Notes under the pieces: model-generated
Told to the model about the DNA's origin: nothing
Seen by the model: the letters and a program-made list of their open reading frames with translations, nothing else
Databases searched by the model: none
Position numbers and translations under genes: made by a program
Source: Atrichornis clamosus
Taxonomy: Eukaryota > Chordata > Aves > Passeriformes > Menuridae
Direction: 5' to 3'
Assembly (NCBI GenBank): GCA_013400975.1
Contig: WBMZ01011727.1
Span: forward strand, 186,001-250,000
Length of the DNA stretch: 64,000 nucleotides
Shown here: piece after piece, positions 28,415-39,886 of the stretch
Position numbering within the stretch: the stretch's first letter is position 1
How the letters are laid out: each line of letters begins with the position of its first letter

Positions 28415-31280
28415 GTGAGTCTGTTTCTGCAGTTGGAGTGGGGTGTTGGTCAGAAACTGTAAATATCAAAATGCTTCACTTCCACAGGTCAATTCTAGGA
28501 AAAATAAATAGGCTGTGAAGTTCCACTTTGCATTCATTTCCATACAGAATTTCAGATCTTATCACGAGGGATAAGATTAATTAACCACTGCTTATTTGTG
28601 TCAATGACAGTCTAAGATTTCACTGTTTGGAAATCTGCATCATGAATCTTTCATTCTGCTCCCACACTCTGTTTTCTCAGATGCTATTTGTAAAACATGG
28701 TTAAAAAAAATTAACAATAAGACAGTTTCTAAAAGATAAAGTACTTTACAAGAGTAGTAAACTGTGCCCTGGGTGATTAGTGACAATTAGTTGTTTCTAG
28801 CAAACATGACTATGAACAAATGGAAGGATTTTTGGCCCGGCTTTAATTAATACTATTTCTTGGTGGTGAGCAGCATGTTTCTAAAGCTGTACTGACGTTT
28901 GCTACTGGGAGTAAGAAATAATCCATGAAGTTTCCATCACTTTCAAAAGCAGAAACATCTGTGGGTGACCCAAGAGTCTGCTGGCAGAGCTCAGCTGTGT
29001 AAATGCCTGTAGTTCATCAGCTTTGCTCTCATTAAAGATTTGATGTGTACTATTGCAGAGAGGGTGACTGCAGGACTAATTTAAAGAAATGCAAACTCCA
29101 TTACTGTTATAAAGATTTTTTTCATATAGAGAATTATTAAAAAGGGACTTAGAGGTGACACTAGAGAGCAAGTAATTTATCCACTTGCCTCCACTGTGAC
29201 AAGAAAGAGATCAACTTAATAGTATAAAACAAGAAGCAGCACCTGGACAGAGCAGATCTAAAACTCAGGGGTAGTGTATCCTCATCCAAATCATTTTACC
29301 CTTCTAAACTCAGAAACACCATTTGGGAAAAGAAGATAGGCAAATGGCCCTGATTTTGGAGGTTTCACCAATGGAAATGCCAGGACTATTCCTCTTTCAC
29401 GGGATGGTGTGGTGAGCATCACACACCAGCTCTGAATCCAGGCCCAGGGAGAGCGGAGGCAGCTCCTCGCAGAGAGTCAGGAGGTCTGGGATAACCAAGT
29501 GTGGTAGGTCAAGACGCGTGTGTGGCCAAACAAAAGTAGCAGTGCAGGCTCTTGAACTTACGTACCTAAGTGGCATTTGAGCTGCCCTGGGAGACCTGTA
29601 GATGTTTTCCAAACAGTTGTTCCATGTCTTGTCTGATTAGCATCTACTATCAGTAGCCACAGTGTTGAGAAGTCTCCTCCATCAGGGGACTAGAAACACA
29701 AAAAATGTGCTGTGTGGAGAAAAAGGGATGAAGGAATATAAGCAGCCTCTAGGACACCCCTGCAGCCAGTTAAAGGCTTTTTCTTTTTTTTTCCCCAGCA
29801 AATGGTTTTCCACCTTCAAAAATGCAGATAACCTAAAAAAATCCTAGTTTTCAGTTGAATTTCAGATCATTTAGAGTATGTTTATATCTGATATCATTAC
29901 CTTTTCTAATGAAGGGCAAGAAGCTTAATTTGCCTGTGCAACAACTCTCCTTTATTTTTTTTTTTAATCTACAGGGGGCAGGAGTTGTTATCATCTTTTA
30001 TAAATGGGTTGAAGGTATATTGATAAATAGCACTGTGTGTCCTTCAGTGCTGAATATTGTTATTGTTCCTGCTGTCAGCTCACTTAAATTCACCTCATTG
30101 AGCTTTCTGCCTCCCTGTTCCAAAACTCTGTGAAAACACCAAACTAACTGTCCAGTCATAGTGTAGACTGGGGCTGATATGCAGCAAGATTTTACAGATA
30201 ATGTCAAAAAAAAAATATACAAAATATTGAAACCTGGCTTAAAATTATTGGGAATGTTTGAAGGAATAACTTCAAAATAAAATCAGTTCTTCCTTTTTTC
30301 TTTGCTGTTACTTGAAAAACTCAGTGGGTCTTTCTGTCTGAGCTAGGCACAAACATCAATAAAGAATACACAGCAGTGACTGCAAATTCAGATAGATTTC
30401 CTTGTGAGCAATGTGAAGGATTGATGATTTTCTCCATTACACAAAAAAAACCCATCACTCCCAACTCGCTGTGATTGTTGAGAAAAATCAGTAGGTTTTG
30501 AAGTGAGTAAATTTTTTTGTTGTTGTTGACATTTGAAAATGCCTGCAGAGACCTGTATGGGCAATTGGACACATTCAGTTGTCTAATCTGCTCATGTTTT
30601 TACTTTGCAAGGGGAATGTTTGCATTATTTGCCTTTCAGATCTCATCTGGTAAACAACCAAGGTCGTTCTGTCCTACATGGCTGGAGAACGACACCCCCT
30701 CCAGATGGGAATTTCACTGCCCACCTCAGGGCTCCTGCCATGGATCAACATCTGAGGAAGCTTTTCTTCCCCCTTGGCTGTAAAGGGAATCTCTGATCCC
30801 TTTGCAGGAGGAGCCCAGAGCAGGGATGGTGGAATCGGGAGTTACAAATGAGAAGGTGATGTTGCACTAAATTGAATTAGGGCTAAGACAACACTGTGAG
30901 CACAACAGAAATGTGGTTACTGCTGTTCAGGTGGCTGAGTTTGGTCACCTTCCTTTTATCACCATTAGAAGGCTGTGAAGGAGGCTTAGCAATGCACACC
31001 TTGGGGTTATGGTATCTGAAGAGAAAACAAATAGCTGAAATGGGTCATTGATTCTGACCCATGCCTCTCTCTGGTCCCTCTGTGTGAGGGTTTACAGTGC
31101 AATAGATTCACTTTATTATTCCAGCCACTGCTCCAGCATCAGAATCACTTTTCAGATCAACAAAATTTTGTTTTTACACCTTTTGGTGTAAAACCTTTCT
31201 TTTCTCAGTTAGGTCCATTCCATTTAAATTTCTTTTCCATAGAACAGTGGACTAATGATCTCATATTTCTTCACTTGAAG

Positions 31281-31390
31281 ATGCTGCATGCAGGATTGCC
31301 TGAGCTAAACAGCATCCAGGATCTGAAATATGTGTATGATAACCTCCGTCCTCAGGACTCAGATCTCCAGGCTACAAGCTACTTTACAAG
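31281..31390 (+). CDS. PIK3C2G: PIK3C2G exon: end of kinase domain
   Basis: Thirty-six codons plus two bases: MLHAGLPELNSIQDLKYVYD and NLRPQDSDLQATSYFT. In PI3Ks this is the last part of the C-lobe, where the LPEL and D-L-x-Y blocks form helices behind the active site. The start follows directly on LLEM of the previous exon. The donor is AG|GTAAAA, and the split Arg is completed by the exon at 39007. Confidence 0.95.
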
Positions 31391-31811
31391 GTAAAACCAG
31401 AACATAATCTAGAAACCTTGTCTTCTTCAGGCATGAAGCAGCTTTTCTGTTAAGTTAAGAAATTGTGATCAGGGGAATGGCACAAAAGGATCATTTGTCT
31501 GCGCATGTTTACTTTCAGCAAGTCATTCCTTATGCATGTTATAACCAACTTCCTCAGATTTCTGGAAAAAGCAGTTGAGCATTTGTGGTACCCTTGTAGC
31601 AAGTCACTTACTCAGTGCCTAGAGATTTCCCAGGCTTTCCTGGTGAATCATCCTGATTTGTACCCAGCCAGGTTGTCACTCTGCTTTTAAATGCAGCAGC
31701 TACATGCAAATGGATTAGGGCTGCATAAAGAGGTTCAACTTGTTAATGGTGTGAGCCAGAGCCTTCAGTTTCTGCATTTTAATCCCTTTTCTCTTCTTCT
31801 TTTGACCTTCT

Positions 31812-31880
31812 GCGTTGCCTCAGACAAGTTGCTTTCCCTCTGCTAGCCATAGTTACTCCGGCTGCAAAACAGTTCTGATC
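31812..31880 (-). mobile_element. Possible MIR-like fragment, reverse orientation
   Basis: TGCCTCAGACAAGTTGCTTTCCCTCTGCTAGCCATAGTTACTCCGGCTGCAAAACAG parallels the reverse MIR core (CCTTGGGCAAGTCACTTAACCTCTCTGTGCCTCAGTTTCCTCATCTGTAAAATGG). It is a short and weak match. Confidence 0.4.
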
Positions 31881-34800
31881 TTGCTTTTAAACACTTCACA
31901 GATCAGTCACAGAAAAGCCTTGTGTGTGAATATAGGTAGGTTTTAAGCTTGATTTGTGTGAGGATAATGAAACCTTCCACCTGTTTGTGATAATAACTGG
32001 GGATTAATGACGAGGAGCTGCAGATGATGTGGAGAAAGTCATTTTACAGCCTTCAGTCCTGATCTTTCAGCTCAGGCCTGTGCATTTTATGTAGTTCCAA
32101 CTGATGATGCTGTAGATGGAAGCAGTGGAGACTTGCCTGGGTTTGGAAAACCACTTTCCCTTTCTAGGCACAGCATGAGAAAAAAAATCTCCCTGTCAGA
32201 GCCTGCCCTGAGCAGCACCATCATTTCCCAGGGCCTATGAATTCAGACTCCCTGGACACCCTGTGCACCTGCAGAGCAAGCCCGACTCTCCTGACCACAT
32301 GAAGGTTTTGGGTAATTTAAAATATGCTCTATATATGTCTCTTTTCCATGTACTATAACCTGCTAGAATCTGAAGAAACTGAGGCAGCAAGTTTGGAGAA
32401 GGCTGGAACAGAGACCTAGAGACTTTAAGGATCACCTTTCTTTGAAAAAAAAGAGAAAAACTTCTCAAACAAAACTGTTATTTCATTACTTTATACACAC
32501 GATAGCACTGAGTTCTTTCTTCTGTAACATTTGTTTTTTTCATATGCTTTCACTCTTGCCCCTTAGCAAGATTGTTATATTTTAAAATTTAATTACAGCT
32601 TCACATTTCATCAACTCCTACCTTATCCTTTCCCTTAAAATTTCACGTATTCCCAAATTACAGACTTATATTTCCACTTCAAATAGGAAACACGCAGCTT
32701 CTAATTAAATTGTAAAATCTTGATTCTGTCAAATAGTTTGGGTGGTTTTGTCTCTCTCTCTCATGGGTAAAAAACCCAATTCATTTAGTTAGTGAAAAAG
32801 GGCTGGGACATACAGAACAAGTGGGGAAATCTGAGTTTTCAGGGTGAAAATTACAGAAAAGCTCAGAGCTGGTGCCCTTCTGGAGGTGGAAAGGATTTGT
32901 TTTCAGCTGGGTCAGTTACGGTTGGTGTTGGCACCGCTGCAGCCTTGCTGAGCTGGAAGATGAAGGATGAAGGCTTGGCTCAGGCCAGAGCTGTATCTCC
33001 ACGCTTTTTCTTGGATTTGGGCCAGGTGGTTGTGGGTGTGCTGAGGATTAGGGTGAAGGAGGTGAGGCACTTCAGAGCAGGAATTCCCCTGCAGTCTTCC
33101 TCAGCCAAAACCTGTGGAATAACAGCGGGCATTAGGAAGGAGATGTGACCCAAGAAGTGTTAGAGGAAAAGCTGGTGTGCTTTGGTGCCTGGTAGAGATT
33201 TGTATCAGGCTTAGGAAATCCTGGTCAGCTCAGAGAGACCTTAGGTAGGACTTGGAGGCCAGCATGTCCTTCTTCCCCTCAGATTTCTTGGGATGGTTTT
33301 AAGGAAACAATTCCACTCACTTCCTGCACACCAACAAAATGGTTCAGACTTGTGCAGTGCTGTGGACTCTGTTCTTATTTCAAACAGTATTTTCTGCTAA
33401 AATGTGTTCTGTGAACTCCAGAGCTATTGTTCCAATTTCCTTCAAAATGTACTGAAGATTTGTAATAGTCCACAGAGATCATTGCATCACATAGAAAAGA
33501 CAGATATTGCCAGAGTGCATCATTTATTCATTAATATTCTTAGGATGTGTTTGTATTTTATATGCTCATATGCAAGAAGAAAATCTCTTTACATTAGTTC
33601 ATGTATTTCCATAGATCTCATTTCTCTTGGAGCTTTTTTCCTTCTTTATTCTAATTTCTATTCATTTGAACATGATTTGTGTTAATTCAAAAAAATGTAT
33701 TAACATTTCTACATGTTTGAACATGGGCAGAATATCAGGCTTCATGTCTAGTACTATTTTAACTTCTGGAAATTGTATCCAGGCACTTTCCAAAATAAAG
33801 ACTTTGGGATGGACTGATACCCAGATCTGTCCCTCTGTTAAAAGAGTTTCCAACCTGCCCTTAGGAATGTTAATATATTGAGATTTTTGTGAGCTTTGTG
33901 TTACTTGTGTCATCTTTATTCCTTATTTCCTTGTTATACAAAATATTAATATGAGAAAAAGTCCAGTTTCATACTTCTCATGGTCAATCTCTAGCTTATT
34001 CCTGTATCTATTTTTCAAACTGCCCTTAGAAAGATAAAGAAATTGGAAGATCTGATTATTAACACAACTTCTAGTAACTCTCAAATCTTTTGCAATTTGT
34101 AGCTCCTTTTTGTCTGTAATTGCTTTCAAAAACACTTTATTGTTTTTAAGAGGTCCTTTTCTAGACAAGAAGTGTGGTCATTGGAATGTTAAATGCTCCC
34201 AACAGAAAGTTATTTCTTCTTCTTAGTACAAGGTAGTTATTGTAATCTTTCAGACTCAATCATATAATGTATCTACTGAAAATCCCAATCTTCTGCTAGT
34301 GGAAATGGGAGAACAGTATTTCTCTGTATTTCTGTAGAAATAGGTTGCTTTTAGTAATTTTCTGAGTTTGGTTTGAGCAATAACACTGACATTGCCCCTA
34401 CTGCTGTTTAAAACCAACGTGAAATGATGGATGATGTCACAAATACTCCTGGCAGAACAATGTTAATTTGTTCTTTGCTGTCACCTTTTTGACCAGCAGA
34501 ACAATTGTGTTGGAGTTTGAGCTGTAACGTACTGACCCCTTTCAGCATCGTAAAACATTCCGTGTTTTACTAAATTCCTTTGGTCTCATTCTTGATTTAA
34601 GTCCTGTCCAACAGTCTGTGGCCTCATTTGTGTGCAGTGCTTCTCACATGGGCTGGGTTCCCTGCTCTGAGCTGAGGAGCAGCAGTGCTAAGCCTCACAG
34701 CTCACAGCCTTCTGGAAGGTCACACCCTCAGATGGTGGATAAACAATGCAGCAATTGAGAGTCAAACAAGAGTTTCTGTGTCTCCTTGTCAGCCCCGTGC

Positions 34801-35080
34801 ACCTACTGCCAAAGGAAACATCGTTGTCTCTCCAGCATCTGCCCTGAACTCAGTTTGATCCTTGAAACTCAATTTGATCCTTTCCCCTCCCTCCTTTCCT
34901 CTTCCCCCAACAACAGAGTTCTATCTGAAACTGGAAACCCATCTTACCTCTGGATATAAATTTCCTCTATGGTTTTCTGCAGATGTCTTCAGATGTCAGC
35001 ATGGTGTGGCACACTGCCTGACATTTTTAATGTGCCTGCACAGGGATGCATATTTAAAATTGGTTTTAAAGAGCAGAAGG

Positions 35081-35162
35081 TTAGCCTAATGCAATGAATG
35101 GAGTTGATTTCAATTGATTGCAGTGTGCAATCTAACCCACTCATAGAAACCCATGAATAAGA
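35081..35162 (+). repeat. 82-bp dispersed repeat, copy 1
   Basis: This aligns without gaps to 37829-37910: 70 of 82 positions agree by eye. Shared landmarks are GATGAATGGAGTTGATTT-like text and the 3' end AGAAACCCATGAATAAGA. The flanks do not align, so the unit has sharp limits. The family is not recognised. Confidence 0.85.
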
Positions 35163-35289
35163 GATGCAGGGTGGATCTGACAATTACCTGGGTAGCACAT
35201 TCCATATCGTCAGCAGCCTGATTGAGGGGGGTGCTGCTTGGGTCAGCTGGTTGGGTCTTTGTTTATTTATTAATGGACTCATTTTTTAG

Positions 35290-35652
35290 GTACCTGTCAT
35301 TGCCCAGGTCAAGCATATCCACTCCAAATCACAAAAGCCAACAGTTTTCAAGCTGGACAATTCACAGGAACTCACTTCAAAAAAAGATGCTGATCTCCAA
35401 CTGATCAGGCAATCCCTGTTTCTAAGGTGGCTGCAGATATTTCGGCAAGAAATTTCCCAAACAGTTGAAACACAGTGTGAAAGTTGGTGGCGTCTGAAAG
35501 AGCGTGGACAAAACTACAGCACTAAACTTTATTTCAGTGGCATTCAAGTAGTTTGTAAAGATCTTGGTGTATGTGTCCCAAAGGAAGAGAAGGCAGACTT
35601 CCTCCCAAACTTCCTCCTTGAGTTTATGGTGTTTGAGGAATTCATATTATAA
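35290..35652 (+). other. 120-codon open frame without recognised homology
   Basis: The frame opens immediately after an in-frame TAG that is also the AG of a splice-acceptor-like ATTTTTTAG (35281-35289), and closes with TAA at 35650. There is no early ATG; the only Met is near the end. The conceptual peptide (VPVIAQVKHIH, KLDNSQELTSKKDADLQ, CESWWRLKERGQNYS, CVPKEEKADFLPNFLLEF) has balanced composition, but I cannot place it in any family. There is no good donor at its end. It may be chance: several stop-free stretches this long are expected in 64 kb. Confidence 0.2.
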
Positions 35653-37499
35653 AAGGTCTGTTGCTGAAAGAAGTAATATTCTGGAAAACTCTATTAAGAG
35701 CTGTTGGAGGCATACTGCCAAAATTGTCTTAAAATGGCACCTGGGAAATTAATGGATGGAGAGGTGGAGTATAAATGAAACAATGTTCATTAATATCTGA
35801 GAATCCCATGAAAATAAATTTTGCTCATTATGCTCTAAAATATCCTCAGGCCTAGATGGAAATGAGAAGCATCAAGAATGATAAAGAAAATTATGAAATG
35901 TCTGCTTCCTAAAGCTCAGGTCACCAACTATCGCTAGTCATTCTTGAAAACATTAGCCAAACTTTTCATCCAGCTCCTTTTACACAAGCAGTCAGCCAGT
36001 CTGTTCATGTTTTACCTGATACTGTAATTTGACAGCTGTGCAGAAAGACTGCGAGCCAAATCTGAAATTCAAAGTTAATTCAGCAGGTGGAGAGCGCAAA
36101 GTCATTACTTTCCAATAATCCCAGATACTTAACTCGCTTTTCTGAGGAGCAGGTCAGACACCAATCTGCATGGTAAACAGTTATTGTCATGTGGGAAAAT
36201 AGCATTTTTCTCTCTGAAAACCGTGTTGGCAATATTGAGATTCACTGCTAATGTTACTCTAGTCAATGATGGTTTCCTGTTTTCTCCTAATTAACCTGTG
36301 CTTTTGATGCCCTTTGTCTTGCTCACTTAATTTTGCTATCTACAGACCACCAGCACTATTTCCCTGTGCATCTCAGGCTACCAGAGCTCTGAAATCATTA
36401 AGAGACTTTTTGTCACCTTTGTGAAGGCAGAGCCAACTTTAGGCACAGGCAAAGGTGGTAATGGCCAAAGTGCAAGTGGATCTTGACAAGGAATACCCAT
36501 GACCTTACCAAATTATTTCAATTATTGCTAATCTTGATGTGAAAGCATTAAGAGAAAAGAAGGTGTATGGGGATCTGGGACAGCTCAAGGAGAAACTTCC
36601 AGCACTGGTCCTCAGGATGAACTTTCAAAATGCTAGCAGAAAGGGGAATCAGGCACCACAGTGTGATAAACTGGGTCAGTGAACTAATGCAGGCCAGAAA
36701 TAAACTGCAACATCTCGAAAAGATGAGACACATGGGTTTGATGTACCCCATTGCTCCATGCATAGTAAGGAACCCGCTTTTGGGAAAGAGGGTTTCCTTA
36801 GGCCAGTTTGTCCTTGGAAGAAAGTGCAGAGAACCATGACCAGAGTTGTCCCACCTTGCTGGGAACACACTCAGATGGCACCAGAACTGCAAACAGGCCT
36901 TTAATTCTTTGCTGATAACATGAAATAAGGATTGCTTAATGTCTCCTGTCCTAACAAAGAGGACTGCATACAGACAAAACAGAGGATCAAGAGGGGGAGA
37001 AAACCACTTATACTTCTGCTTTTATTTGATTTTAAATACAGTAATTTCAAATAACTCACAGGGGAAATCTGCAACAATGACAACGCAAGGCTCTGTTTAG
37101 ATTTAAAGGATGTGCTTGGCAATCTGGGTTATAGAAGTACTTTAGAAGCCTAATGGAGCCATGGAAGGCAATAGTGGTAGTCTGCTCTCAGGCTGTCCTG
37201 AGCAGTGATGGTGTCTGAATTAGTGCTAATTTCCAAGCCAAGGCCTGTGTTATGCAAATTAAAATGCAATGTGTTTAGCTGCAAAGTTAACGTGCCTCTT
37301 ATCTTAATATGGCAAATCCCTTAACTGCTCTGCTATAACATGGCCAGTCACAGATCCTATAACCTAATGTCTCAGTGATTTAGGAAGTGTTTAAACCACA
37401 CTTTAAATTAAATCCGTAGGAGTTAAAAAGGAAATGTTCACCTCTGATGCAGCCTAGTTAATCATCACTGAATTGATTTTGCACTAATATTTTGAAATG

Positions 37500-37610
37500 C
37501 GATTTGTTTTCTTGTTTTCCATTTGAGTGTTAATTTGTTTAATTTATTAAATAGCTTGTATGTATCTCTTTCTGGAGAATGTAATTAATAATTAAGATAA
37601 TTAACCAAAT
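37500..37610. promoter_or_regulatory. AT-rich block with clustered homeodomain-like words
   Basis: GTAATTAATAATTAAGATAATTAACC at about 37581-37606 packs several TAAT/ATTA cores. An octamer ATGCAAAT lies 5' of it at 37252-37259. The cluster is visible, but any enhancer role is inference. Confidence 0.2.
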
Positions 37611-37828
37611 CAATTCAGAGGTACCTTTCCTTATATTAAATTCAGAGAAATATACATCTTCTCTCCTCAGTTTACTATGCCTAATTAGTGTATGAGAAAT
37701 TCACACACTATTTTGAATCAAATCTGAATTTCAGGGGTGAACAGAATATTCCTTATCCCTTATTCTTTCTGGTATGGTTGCATCTGTGAAGCTGCAGACT
37801 TTAGCCAGAGCATCTGAGATCATGGAAA

Positions 37829-37910
37829 TTAGGCTAATGTGATGAATGGAGTTGATTTTAAATGATTGCACTACGCATTCCAGCCCACTCACAGAAACCC
37901 ATGAATAAGA
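37829..37910 (+). repeat. 82-bp dispersed repeat, copy 2
   Basis: Direct-orientation partner of the copy at 35081-35162, separated by 2.7 kb. There are twelve substitutions and no indels between them, and most are transitions. It ends with the same CCATGAATAAGA. Confidence 0.85.
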
Positions 37911-39006
37911 ATTTAATTTGAAATGACAGGTGAAGCATTTGCTCAGCTCTGAACAAGGGATGATGAAGGTGGTTGAGGGTGTTGTCAGCCCTTGTAACCT
38001 AGTTAGATATAATCCAAAACTGGAACTAAAAAAATTTTAAAAGGAAAAGAAAACCCAGCAACCCCCTGACTATTTGGTAGAGATTTGCTGCCATATGGCC
38101 TGAAATTTATGGGTTGTTGTTCTATAACATCAGAACATATCTAGAATATCTTCAGAGGGCTGTAGAAATAAGCAGGGAAACAGAAAAAAAAATTACCATC
38201 AGAAGTTAATAGGTCTTAACAGCAAATGTTTTCTAATGAGTACTGCATCTCACTCTTCAAAGACCTGTGATTATCTTGCAGTGTTATTTCTCAAGTCGAG
38301 TTCACTTTGACTTTAAACACATTTGCAGCACAAATCTCCATGTTTATCTAGGGGTTTTTTAATCTATTGTGTCTTTCTGATGAAAGATCTTTAAACTCTA
38401 GGAAATCAGAAGTGTGTTCTGGTTTCCCTGGCACAGAGAAGAGATGGAGGGAGATACTGGGAGAAAATTTCTCTCTCTTTTTTTTAAATTCATCTTAAGC
38501 AGTTCCACAGGGATAGAGCTTTTAAGAATTGGGTAGAGGATTTAGCAACACATCATGCACAGCTAAATCACAAATGGAATCCAGGAGCATTGTGCAAACA
38601 CGTGTAAGCTCATGTGAGGTGAGTGTAACCAAAAATAAATATAACTGGTGCCTTCCCTCCTGCTCGGCGAGAGTTCAACCCTGGAACTCCTCAAAACACA
38701 CATGGAACTGTTCTGCTTGTCTGAAAGAAGGCTGCTGGTGTCCAGCTCATGAGGAATGACTGCTCCAAGCTAAGTCATGAGACAGCCTACGGCAAGAGCT
38801 CTCCTTTAAGCAGTAGAGCTCAGGGGCTGGAAGTGCTGCAGTGCTGCCCATAGCAGTGACTGGGGTGTCTGTGGGTACATGTTCATGTGGGGTGGGCTTT
38901 AGAATTTGGGATTTTTTGGTCTTGTATCCATGAAAAGAGGGATCAAGCAGTGGAAACAAAACAGATGCATAAAGAGCACCTATTCTGGTTTTTTTTTGTT
39001 CTTCAG

Positions 39007-39199
39007 GAAAATAAAGGAAAGTTTGGAGTGCTTTCCTGTTAAACTCAATAACTTGATCCACACACTTGCACAGATGTCAGTGGGGAGCTCTGCGAAACCC
39101 CCAGCTCCAGAGACTGTCCCCCAGGAATGGATGCTGCTGGACACAGAGAAGTCCATTGCAAGAGCCACCGTTTTGGGATTCAGCAAAAAGCCTGACCCC
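39007..39199 (+). CDS. PIK3C2G: PIK3C2G exon: kinase-PX linker and first PX strand
   Basis: One base completes Arg, then 64 codons. KIKESLECFPVKLNNLIHTLAQM closes the kinase domain and is nearly invariant in gamma orthologues. A Ser/Pro-rich linker follows (SSAKPPAPETVPQEW), then SIARATVLGFSKKPDP, the first PX beta strand. The linker is the least conserved part. The acceptor is TTCTTCAG after a long T tract, and the donor is CCC|GTATGT, phase 0. Confidence 0.95.
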
Positions 39200-39764
39200 G
39201 TATGTATTGTGTTCTTTGCTTGCCCTCATTTGCCAGGATGTTTAATGACTCTTTCGAGAACTTATGCACTCTCCTTCTTCCTTGCTTGTGCCACATTAAG
39301 GGGATCATGGGATGAATAGTAGTGCCGTAAGCAGGGAGCTACCAGAGAACAAAAACACCAGGCAGGCAGATATTTGCAGGGAGCCATTAAGGAGAACAGT
39401 TCATTCCCTATAGTGAAAAATAAATCAAGAGCTAATTAAAGCATCCAGAAGGAAAGCATGGCACAAAATTAGGAAGCCTAATAGAAATTGGAGGCTGTAA
39501 TATGATGCTTTAATGGTGCACTATTAGTTTTCACACACTGCAGTGATCTTTCAGTGTTTGAGTTGTGTGTTACCCAGGCAAGTTTCTCTTTCTGTGCAGT
39601 AAAGACTATGAATTGCAAACTGAATTCTCTGGCATTTGGCACTACATTAAAGGAAGGGTTTTCTTTGGAAAAATCACTCTATATTTTCTCTTGTACTTTT
39701 TTTTTTTTTTAATTTGCCTCTCTGATCATTTCTCTTTTCTGCCTCTCCCTTTTCCCCAATCCAG
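39200..39764 (+). other. Short intron
   Basis: This 565-bp intron is the shortest here. It ends with a T-rich tract and CCCCAATCCAG. No repeats were recognised. Confidence 0.85.
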
Positions 39765-39886
39765 CTGTATCTGGTCCAGGTGGTGCAAACCTGCAATGTG
39801 GTCACTTTCGTGAAAAAATCATTGGACCAGTTCTCAAAGCTTCACAACCATCTCCAGAAGCAATTTCCGTCTCAGGCCCTCCCAGA
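39765..39886 (+). CDS. PIK3C2G: PIK3C2G exon: PX domain core
   Basis: Forty codons plus two bases: LYLVQVVQTCNVVTFVKKSLDQFSKLHNHLQKQFP and QALPE. The x-x-x-L-D-Q-F-S-K-L-H segment is the PX alpha-1 helix, and FP...LPEFP is the proline-rich turn. The basic R-R/K-Y/F-x-x-F site that binds the phosphoinositide head group in many PX domains appears here as KKSLDQF, so it lacks the aromatic residue and the Arg. Mammalian gamma isoforms are also degenerate here. The donor is GA|GTAAGG. Confidence 0.94.

Larger units (their letters stand above)
26789..31280 (+). other. Intron with MIR-like fragment and exon-like segment
   Basis: Phase-0 intron. It contains a reverse MIR-like fragment (27380-27505) and an open, splice-bounded segment at 28280-28414 described separately. 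The rest shows no recognised element. The acceptor at its end (CATATTTCTTCACTTGAAG) has a purine-interrupted tract and is the weakest of the set. Confidence 0.75.
31391..39006 (+). other. Intron with repeat pair and unexplained open frame
   Basis: A 7.6-kb phase-2 intron. Contents are a possible MIR-like piece near 31812-31880, a CT run at 32752-32763, two copies of an 82-bp repeat (35081-35162 and 37829-37910), a 120-codon open frame (35290-35652), and an AT-rich block with several TAATTA-type words around 37500-37610. No second gene was recognised. Confidence 0.75.
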
